A stretch of DNA of 64,000 nucleotides from Linepithema humile (Eukaryota; Arthropoda; Insecta; Hymenoptera; Formicidae). How positions within the stretch are numbered: the first letter of the stretch is position 1; each line of letters opens with the position of its first letter. The DNA lies in contig NC_090132.1 in assembly GCF_040581485.1 (NCBI RefSeq), forward strand, positions 1,065,001 through 1,129,000. Direction: 5' to 3'. Shown in pieces: positions 54,555 to 61,300 of this stretch. The notes beneath the pieces were generated by a model, which made no database searches, was not told the origin of the DNA, and saw nothing but the letters and a program-made list of their open reading frames with translations. A program made the position numbers and the translations under genes.

Positions 54555-54840
54555 GATCGCCGTTAAATCTAGACGGATAAAGCACAGCGTGATGCGTTTC
54601 GCAGAGAGAGAGAGAGAGGGGGGGGAGGGGGGGGGAGGAGGAAGAAGAGAGATATAGTTTCTAGTGCGCGTAATTCTCTGTAAACTCGACTAATCGTGTT
54701 ATTCGAGCCTCTCGAGTCGGGAAGCGGGCACGCGTAGTTATGTAATGGTAGCGTTAAAGCGTTAATAAGGATCGCGGCGGTGCCGCTTGAGAATGGCACG
54801 AAGAAACGAAGGAAACGACGCGGGTGGTGCAGGTGCCGAA
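54555..54840. repeat. diverged triplicated unit, copy 3
   Basis: This copy carries GACGGATAAAGCACAGC, then an inserted GA/G-rich tract (about 54600-54650), CGTAATTCTCTGTAAACTCG (54669-54688), ATTCGAGCCTCTCG and the exact ATGTAATGGTAGCGTTAAAG (54740-54759) also found in copy 1. Anchor spacings are about 403 and 442 bases, so the three copies form an irregular tandem array. Confidence 0.8.
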
Positions 54841-55288
54841 GGTGGGTAGGAAGAAGGAAGGAGAACGGCAGGACGAAAGGTGGAAAACGAAGGATGAAAC
54901 GGCGCGCGGGGAGTGAGAGAGGGGGAGTGAAAGTGGGGGCGGTCGGTCTTTCGGTCGTGGTAGTCGCGGGAGTCGTGGTAATAAATGGGCAACACGAGCG
55001 CTTATAAGGGGTAGGTAATCTAAAGCTTTCGAGGCGGCGGCACGGCGGGCGGTGGGGGGGGGGGGGGCACCGAGAGAGAAAGGGCGGACGAGCGGGGTGG
55101 TCGCAGGGGGGCGAGGCGAGGAGGACGATGAAGAGGTGGGCCAGGGCGGTGGGCGACGGGGGGAGGGGGGGGGGGGAGAGAATGGCTCGTAGGGTGAGAG
55201 AGTCTGGTTGGAGGAAAGCGTATAGCCGGAGGAAGGGGTGGATAAGGGTGGTTACGGGCGAGGGTGTGAGATAAGGTATAAGGTGGGT

Positions 55289-55296
55289 AAGATGGC
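55289..55296 (-). promoter_or_regulatory. Pho/YY1-like site GCCATCTT
   Basis: AAGATGGC on the plus strand gives GCCATCTT on the minus strand, matching the Pho/YY1 core GCCATHWY. It lies in a GC island that also has GA repeats. Confidence 0.45.
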
Positions 55297-55396
55297 GGAC
55301 AATTTGCCGCTCGACTACTCTTGCCCGCACCCCTCCCTGGACGATTCCAACCTTCACCTCCTCCGCCTCCACCTCCGCGGCCTATGTACCGGGTAA
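55292..55396 (+). other. small ORF with TISU/YY1-like start (34 codons), doubtful
   Basis: ATG 55292 lies in GTAAGATGGCGGAC, an excellent TISU/YY1-type context. It opens a 34-residue frame starting MADNLPLDYSCPHPSLDDSN and ending at TAA 55394-55396. A plausible splice donor (ACCGG|GTAATA) sits two codons before the stop, so it could be a first coding exon. I do not recognise the product, and the second half (LHLLRLHLRG) looks like CTC-repeat translation. Confidence 0.25.
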
Positions 55397-55576
55397 TAGA
55401 TGTTCCTCCTTCACGACCGACGCGCGGAGACGCTGAACGCGCGCGCAAAAGCGCGCACTCGTCCCCCTTTATCTTCCGCCGTCCGCTTTTCTCTCTCTCT
55501 CTCGCGGCAAGACAGTGAGGAGGATATCACGCGGGGGATAGGCGTATGAACGTGCGTGACGGTGAGAATTGCGCGT

Positions 55577-55601
55577 GAGAGAGAGAGAGAGAGAGAGAGA
55601 G
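55577..55601. repeat. (GA)12 microsatellite
   Basis: 25 bases of GA alternation between the two Pho/YY1-like sites at 55289 and 55873. Confidence 0.95.
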
Positions 55602-55872
55602 GAGACGCGTACATATACACGGCCGAAAGTTGCGGCCGCGTTCACCTACACGGAAAACTGCCGCGCTCAGTGAAGTAACATTCGTCTGTGGGTACGTAGG
55701 TATTTAAACGCTCTCCACACACAGAGCCACCTGCCGCGCCGCCGTCGTGCCATCCGTCCCCGCCGCGTACTTTCGTCCCCTTCATCCCTTCTGGTCCCGC
55801 AGCGCAGTTTCCGTCGGCGCCCTCCCTTAGTCGGCAGACCGCACCAGCGTGCTCTCTCTTAGCATTCCATCC

Positions 55873-55880
55873 GCCATCTT
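55873..55880 (+). promoter_or_regulatory. Pho/YY1-like site GCCATCTT
   Basis: CCGCCATCTTCTC on the plus strand, 580 bases from the oppositely oriented site at 55289, in the same GC island. A 25-base GA repeat (55577-55601) lies between the two. Confidence 0.45.
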
Positions 55881-56499
55881 CTCACTTAATAAAATAATTA
55901 CCCCGGGCCAATTAAGCGTTCCCCTCTACACCGTTCGCCCGCTTCTCTATGCGGGACGTTGCGCGCGTACTTCGGCGCGCGGTCGCATTCGACGGGATAA
56001 TAACGCGGCACGTTATTCGAGCGTTTATTCGTTATCACTTCGCGGGATTTACGCGCCGAAATCTTAAGGAAACGCCGGCTAATTGGCGCGTCGCTTTTAC
56101 GCGCCGCGACTAAACTTTAGCCTCATTATGGCGAGAGCCGCAATAAGATGGATATGTTTTTGATCGCGCGGCTTTGCGTAGTTTAATGTGATAACGGGAA
56201 TATTGAATGTGTTAGTAACACGATGAATTTTGATGAAATAGAATCGCGCATTCGTGCAGATACAAGAATCGATTCGTTCAAAGTGTCGCTAAAGTTTATT
56301 AAAAAATTATGGATAGACATATAGTAATAATTTTTTCAATTTATAAATATCTAAATAAAAAAATTTTTGAATATATTTGAAAGTATATTAATTCTTTGCA
56401 ATTTGCAATAATTTAAAACAATAGATCTATATTGATTAGCTTTTAGCTCGTTTTTTATATTCTCAGCTCAACGTAATAACAAGAAGTAATCTGTACTTT

Positions 56500-56719
56500 A
56501 GTGTCGTAATAATTTTTATTAATTACTTACATGATTCTGATTTTGCAAAATTAACATTTATATTTTTTCTCAATAAAAATTTAGAGTCAATATACTTTAT
56601 ATCATATCTAATTTCATTGATACATAAAAATTATATACTAATTTTTTTTCAAACCATGCTTAAAAGATTTTGCAAAATCAGAATTATATAAATAATTAAT
56701 AAATATTATTACGACACTT
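56500..56719. mobile_element. inverted-repeat element (MITE-like)
   Basis: About 52-base arms face each other at 56500-56551 and 56668-56719. Both read AGTGTCGTAATAAT, then TTTATTAATTA, then ATTCTGATTTTGCAAAAT from the outside in. The 116-base centre is AT-rich and unrelated between halves. The ends sit at CTTTAGTGTCG and CGACACTTTTA, without a clean target-site duplication. It is probably a degenerate DNA-transposon derivative, 0.7 kb upstream of mRpL2. Confidence 0.75.
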
Positions 56720-57368
56720 TTATATATACAGGGAAAAGATTTATAATTTTCGTAATTTTAATCGACTAATTTTTGTAATTTGTACACTGACTTTGTCTTT
56801 TGTCGCTTGGCATTCTTAATAACGAACGGACTAAAATCATAATTAGGATTGTAAATCACTTTAACTCTTTGCGATTCGAATTAATTTCAACAAATAAGTT
56901 AATATTTAACAACTAATTAATATTTATATAAGCATTTCGTCTTTATTTTAATGCTAGCAGATAAGACAAAAGTAATAATCAACTACTACTATTATCTCGG
57001 AAAGTTTATGAAAATTAAAACTACATAGTTTGCGACTTGCAATTACGTATTGCAATTATTTACAAAATTATGTTCAATCATAAAACTATTTTGAGTTCAC
57101 TTCAACAAAGAACCGCGAAGGATTAATTATAGACATTCTGGTAGGTTATTGGTATTGCTAACAATACGAGCGGCAAGGGGAAGGCAGCGGACGTCATTAC
57201 GAAAATTGGTCGAAAGTTGTAGATCTTGCCCAGTTGTGGTATATAAACTTTAAAACGGTGAACTCTCTCGATTATTCTTGAAGCTTACGCTTGAGTTTAT
57301 CGGGTGACCTACCTTACTCTCCATCGATGAAGCGAATTCTGCTAAGAATGTTCCTCTGTTTATCGAAG
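56720..57368. other. mRpL2 upstream region
   Basis: AT-rich DNA leading to mRpL2. Transcription probably starts in the last 200 bases before 57369, but no TATA box or other decisive element is seen. Confidence 0.4.
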
Positions 57369-57404
57369 ATGGCGCTACTGCTAAGCTCATTGCGAAACAT
57401 CTGA
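57369..57404 (+). promoter_or_regulatory. in-frame upstream ORF before mRpL2 with TISU-like start
   Basis: ATG 57369 begins MALLLSSLRNI and stops at TGA 57402-57404, six bases before the mRpL2 ATG and in the same frame. Its context GAAGATGGCGCT resembles the TISU element (SAASATGGCGGC), which is common in mitochondrial-protein genes with short leaders. If the transcript includes it, it would be expected to reduce or redirect initiation. If transcription starts inside it, the motif is only a YY1/Pho-like promoter site. The transcription start cannot be seen. Confidence 0.5.
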
Positions 57405-57410
57405 TCCAAG

Positions 57411-57639
57411 ATGTCCACCGCAATGTTAGCACGTTGTGTTTTTGGTCAGCAAATATCTAGTTTCGTTGGTTTAACAGCCTCGGCGTTGTCTCAGGTGCCA
57501 AGGAGGTACAAATGGAAATTAGTGAAGCTACCGGAAATTGGCCGGGGCAAAGCTTTTCGACGAATTGTCCATTATAAAGATGAGTACACGGTGGAGCCTT
57601 TGGAAGTGACGAATTTGGCAGGCAGGGATCCTGTGACAG
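57411..57639 (+). CDS. mRpL2: mitochondrial ribosomal protein L2 (uL2m), exon 1
   Basis: First coding exon (residues 1-76 plus one base of Gly77) of nucleus-encoded uL2m, a core protein of the mitoribosome large subunit near the peptidyl-transferase centre. The N-terminus (MSTAMLARCVFGQQ) lacks acidic residues for its first 41 positions and resembles a mitochondrial targeting peptide. After about residue 31 come linker residues and the start of the uL2 fold (TNLAGRDPVTG). The donor is ACAG|GTACAT at 57640. I chose this ATG because an in-frame TGA at 57402-57404 closes the frame just upstream; ATG 57423 (Met5) is the alternative. An upstream in-frame ATG at 57369 opens an 11-codon uORF. Confidence 0.93.
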
Positions 57640-58153
57640 GTACATGAGATAGTATTATTATTGTGGCGTGTTATATTTTTTATATCGTGCACATGTGTAA
57701 TACTCGAACTTTTTATTATTGTAACTTAACAATTGAGATATACTCAGCGTCGTAAATGTGTATTGCACTGCAAACATTCTTTAAAGAGTAACTGACCTCT
57801 GCCGAACGAAGCAGAAACTATTGAAAGATAATATAGATAACGTACATATCGGCTTAAGTTAATTACCGCTTATTTCATTAACCAGAAGCTAGATTGATTA
57901 TTCAAATTTCATGTATAGATTAATTACTGAAACGACGATGTTTCGAATATTCGCTGCTTTGGAAAGAGATCAATTTTGAATCAACATTAATATACCACAT
58001 TCATGCTAGATAATAAATATTCTGTTTGCAATTAATTAAAAGAAATTACTGCTTATAAGCAAAATGTAATCGTAAATATATAGAATTGTAATAATATAGA
58101 AAAAATGTGCTAGAAAAAGAAAAAGTAAAAATGCTCTTGTATTATTGAAACAG
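57640..58153 (+). other. mRpL2: mRpL2 intron (514 nt)
   Basis: AT-rich intron with GT at 57640 and AG ending at 58153. It splits a glycine codon (phase 1) directly before the conserved RIVVKGIGGG motif. I see no other feature inside. Confidence 0.9.
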
Positions 58154-58833
58154 GTAGAATCGTAGTTAAAGGCATTGGGGGTGGAATAAAGCACAAGTAT
58201 CACTGGATCAAGTGGATCAGGGATGGACCGGAAGACCTTAACGTGCCACCGAAGGAAGAAAAGGTTCTGGATGTATTCAAAGACGGCTGTAGAACGTCTT
58301 TCGTCGCGCTAGTCGGTTCCGATAGCGAACTCAAGTACATTTTGGCTACGGAGAACATGAAACCGGGCGACATAATACGCACTCATCGAGGAATACCACG
58401 TATCTCTGTTAGAGCCTCAGAGGGAGACGCCTATCCTCTCGGCGCTTTACCCAATGGAACTGCGGTTCACTGCGTGGAGAAATACCCAGGCTTGGGCGGT
58501 TTCTTAATTCACTCCGCTGGCACTGTCGGATGTATAATAAAGCGGGACGGGGATCGCGTGATAGTACAGATGCCCAGCAAGAAGCTCTTTAGTTTGCATG
58601 AAACGTGTATGGCAACGGTCGGTCGATTGTCGAACGTCGAACATGATTCCACACCGATTGGTAGCGCGCAGAAGAATCGGGAATTAGGAAATCGACCGAG
58701 GAGTGGTCTGTGGCAACGGAAGACTGGTAGATTCGGTCGCAAGATCAAGCCGCCGCCTCGCGTACAACTTAAGGGTGTTAACGCACCGCCCGCTCCTGTA
58801 AAAATCGTTTTAAATAGTGTACATAATTATTAA
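58154..58833 (+). CDS. mRpL2: mitochondrial ribosomal protein L2 (uL2m), exon 2
   Basis: Second exon, from acceptor GAAACAG ending at 58153 to TAA at 58831-58833. It completes Gly77 and encodes residues 78-302. The sequence follows the mitochondrial L2 family: VKGIGGGIKHKYHWIKWIR, then LATENMKPGD, the EGDAYPLGALPNGT loop of the uL2 RNA-binding domain, AGTVGCIIKRDGDRVIVQMPS, ETCMATVGRLSNVEHDSTP and a C-terminal RSGLWQRKTGRFGRKIKPPP region that matches the GRKIRP-type end of animal MRPL2. The total of 302 residues is close to human MRPL2 (about 305). Exon lengths 229+680 give 303 codons including the stop, so the model is closed. The neighbouring convergent gene, sideroflexin, is also mitochondrial. 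Confidence 0.96.
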
Positions 58834-58861
58834 ATTACGTTAGATCATAGTTTTGAATTAA

Positions 58862-58882
58862 AATAAAGGAAGACATAATAAA
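58862..58882 (+). terminator. mRpL2: mRpL2 poly(A) signals (two AATAAA)
   Basis: AATAAA occurs at 58862-58867 and again at 58877-58882, 29 and 44 bases after the stop codon. Cleavage is therefore expected around 58880-58910, giving a very short 3' UTR. Confidence 0.7.
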
Positions 58883-58913
58883 GAAAGATTATTCGGAACA
58901 TTCAACCATAGAT

Positions 58914-58919
58914 TTTATT
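58914..58919 (-). terminator. candidate sideroflexin poly(A) signal AATAAA
   Basis: The plus strand TTTATT reads AATAAA on the minus strand, about 380 bases past the sideroflexin stop. It sits only 32 bases from the second mRpL2 signal on the other strand, so the two 3' ends probably touch or overlap. Confidence 0.55.
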
Positions 58920-59299
58920 GTCTTCGTTTCCCTTTCTCATTCAACAGTCTTAAATCCGAAGAGATATACATGCCGATACACGCGTAGACCGAAGTAAAAG
59001 GGAAGATATGTTTGCATCTCTGTTTGGACGTATTATACAACTAGAATAGTTTTTAAACCATATGATAGTTCCTTTGAACATTTTCATCTTTCATCTTACG
59101 CTAAACATCGATTATTCATGGAAGTATAAATTATCTAACAACAACGAATCACCTAATGTCGAAAACTTTCGACTCACAATAATGGCACATTTGTGCTTTC
59201 GAATGCTGTGTTTGGGAATGTCTGACATATACCTGAGTTCCAAAGAATAGACCGTGAAAAATATTTGAGTATCATCATATCGGGATCCAGTCCCATTGT

Positions 59300-59544
59300 T
59301 TAAAGGCCCTTGTTGTAATACACAGTCTCCAGACCGGAATGGTGCGAATGTATTTTTGCTTGTACACCGAGTTCTAGTTGATTCACCGAGATGGGGACGC
59401 GTTGTGCGAAAAGGGCGCAGCAGAGCGGGGTCGCGAAAGTGAGACACACTCCGCAGATCAAAACTTGAATTGGACCGGCAGCCCATTTCGCTTTACGCAA
59501 CAGCTTCTTTCGATCTAAATAATTCATTACTATCGGCGCCAGTA
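59300..59544 (-). CDS. sideroflexin coding exon 4 and stop
   Basis: Last coding exon, from acceptor TTGTTACAG to TAA at 59302-59300, encoding residues 252-332. It contains LAPIVMNYLDRKKLL, a final membrane segment with PIQVLICGVCLTFATPLCCA, and the C-terminal VYYNKGL that ends animal SFXN1/3. The four exons total 999 nt (332 residues plus stop), slightly longer than human SFXN1 (322) because the N-terminus is extended. Predicted transport substrates are inferred from the family; the sequence alone does not separate SFXN1 from SFXN3. Confidence 0.95.
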
Positions 59545-59772
59545 CTGTAACAATAAAATAAAATGTGTTATATTGTATCATTTATACGAACTTTCAGTAA
59601 CAATTATCATATCAATTTTTACTTAATTAATTAAAGAAAAGTTTAAAGTTTTCCAAAACTTAAAAATCACGTAATTATAACAATAATAATAATATAGTTA
59701 CTTACATGTGTTATATAAAAAAAAACATAAATACAAGAAAAATTGAGATAACCGAAAACAAGGAAAACTTAC
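59545..59772 (-). other. sideroflexin intron 3
   Basis: 228-nt AT-rich intron, phase 1, with a perfect GTAAGT donor and TTACAG acceptor. Confidence 0.9.
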
Positions 59773-60161
59773 TCATACTCGGAGAGGCCATAAGTATCCG
59801 TGATAATGTCACCGTCGTGATCGCCTGTTTCGCTGCTCGTTTACTGTGGCCGACCTTCGTGCCGTCCTCGGTTTGTAATTCAATACCTTTTTGGAGTTCA
59901 GTGATCCTCATGAGAGGGATGTTCACACAATTAGCCGCTGCGACCGCCGCTAATGGCACCAGTCGACCTGCCAGCGGTGGTCCGCGCTTAGCGAGACGAT
60001 TCAGGGTCAACGCTGTTATCACGGCGCCTCCGGTTGCACCAACGTAGCTCTGCGCCAATGTCTCTGTTGGAATCGGACTCGATCCGCTGCGGTTTGTGTA
60101 ATTCACTATTGCGTTAAAAGACTGATTGATCCATTGCCAGAATATCACGGCTGGCGTTGAC
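59773..60161 (-). CDS. sideroflexin coding exon 3
   Basis: Exon of 389 nt from acceptor CTCATAG to donor ATGA|GTAAGT, encoding residues 123-251. It contains STPAVIFWQWINQSFNAIVN and YTNRSGSSP, a glycine/alanine-rich membrane segment (YVGATGGAVITALTL), and the conserved VPLAAVAAANCVNIPLMR stretch. It ends with SKRAAKQAITTVTLSRILMA. The hydrophobic spans and NIPLMR are hallmarks of the carrier core. Both flanking intron phases agree with exons 2 and 4. Confidence 0.96.
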
Positions 60162-60568
60162 CTATGAGAATTGTAAACAGTTATAAGTTTCCAAACAAAG
60201 CTTCGAATAAATCTTACACAAAGATATCGAATTAAATAATTCATTTTAACTAATAAATCTTAAATTACAATTCTAATTTCTAAACGCCTCTTGGACTGTT
60301 TATATTTTTTTAGATTTCGTGCTGCTTAAGATTGAAAAACAATTGTAATATTAGCAATTTTTTATTGTTTTTATTCAAAATGCTCGACATTGCTCGAGAA
60401 ATATGTAAAAGCGATTGTTATCGGAAAATAACTGTACGCTAATGTTATCTTATGGATTTCAATAATTCGTTAATAAGTGCGTTTGAGCCGAAGCACTCGA
60501 GCGTTCTTATCGCGTTATCGCGATAATTTTACGTGAACGATTTTATGTGAACGATTTTGATCACGTAC
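60162..60568 (-). other. sideroflexin intron 2
   Basis: 407-nt AT-rich intron, phase 2, with GTACGT donor and CTCATAG acceptor. Nothing else is seen in it. Confidence 0.9.
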
Positions 60569-60745
60569 TTGTAAAACGTCATCATACAGCCGGTTATCAT
60601 CATGTTCATGGGCACTTGGGCACTCATACGCCCAATTAACAACATCTTCTCGCCGGTGTCAGGATGGAAAGCGCTATCGTAAAGATATTTACATTTCCAC
60701 AATTTGTTTTCAGTGATTCCTTGTTTTTCCGGAGTCTCGCCCTTC
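60569..60745 (-). CDS. sideroflexin coding exon 2
   Basis: Exon of 177 nt encoding residues 64-121 with split codons Arg63 and Lys122. It is bounded by acceptor ATCGCAG and donor AA|GTACGT. It was too fragmented to show as a long ORF but is fully diagnostic: ITENKLWKCKYLYDSAFHPD, TGEKMLLIGRMSAQVPMNM and ITGCMMTFY. These correspond to the most conserved block of sideroflexins (HPDTGEK, GRMSAQVPMN), leading into the first membrane segment. Confidence 0.95.
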
Positions 60746-61112
60746 CTGCGATGACATAAAAATCATGCTGTTACTTCGTACTTGTATGACACGCAAGTAA
60801 AGTTATGATATATTGCTATAAAAAATAACACAACATTTACGAAAGTAAAATAAATTAAACGTTATAAGACAGCTCGTAAGAAACAAAATTATTTGCCGCG
60901 GTTTTTCTCGGATAGAGCTAAGCGTTTGATAAATAAATCAGCAGATAATCAAGACTGAAATAAGATAAACAAGACATCCGTTATACATAACAGATTGCAT
61001 CATACACAAGTTTTCTACATGTGTGGTGTGAAATATGATGCTGTGCGTGTGCTGATCGCGCCTTCCACTAGAAAGATAAAAAAAAAAGAAGACTAATTAT
61101 AGCAACGACTAC
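60746..61112 (-). other. sideroflexin intron 1
   Basis: 367-nt AT-rich intron between residues 62 and 64, phase 2, with GTAGTC donor and TCGCAG acceptor. Nothing else is seen in it. Confidence 0.9.
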
Positions 61113-61300
61113 CTGTACTTCGCGACGACATCACGCGCGTGCTCGAGCTGCTGGGCTGTGGCGAAGACATTGAGCGGATTCGTCACCGTCAGAAAGTGCA
61201 ATGCCCTTCCTCGATAAGTGCTCTGATCCCAGTACGGTTTATCGATGTCTATTTTTTTGGGCGCGTTATCCTGCGCTGCGACTTCCTTTCTTCCCGACAT
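61113..61300 (-). CDS. sideroflexin (SFXN1/3 type), coding exon 1
   Basis: First coding exon (residues 1-62 plus two bases of Arg63) of a sideroflexin, a multi-pass mitochondrial inner-membrane carrier. SFXN1/3 homologues import serine for one-carbon metabolism. The start MSGRKEVAAQ is followed by the family signature KPYWDQSTYRGRALHFLTVT and NPLNVFATAQQLEHARDVV, matching the WDQSTFxGRxxHFFTVTDPRN region of animal SFXN1. The ATG at 61300 has a good purine context (GAAGAG before ATG). The donor is TACAG|GTAGTC (GT at 61112-61111). The GC-richer leader lies upstream to about 61.7 kb. Confidence 0.94.

Larger units (their letters stand above)
54841..56499. other. GC island and AT-rich spacer upstream of mRpL2
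   Basis: The plus strand is G-rich and purine-rich from 54.6 to 55.28 kb, with G runs at about 55053-55067 and 55160-55175. It then becomes C/T-rich to 55.5 kb, with (GA)n at 55577-55601. Two Pho/YY1-like sites lie here. Below 56.1 kb the DNA is ordinary AT-rich background. Confidence 0.55.

Noticed and set aside
54569..55372. 267-residue Pro-rich minus-strand ORF
   Set aside because: Mostly CCT/CCC repeat translation; its end overlaps copy 3 of the triplicated unit, which explains the gene-like tail.
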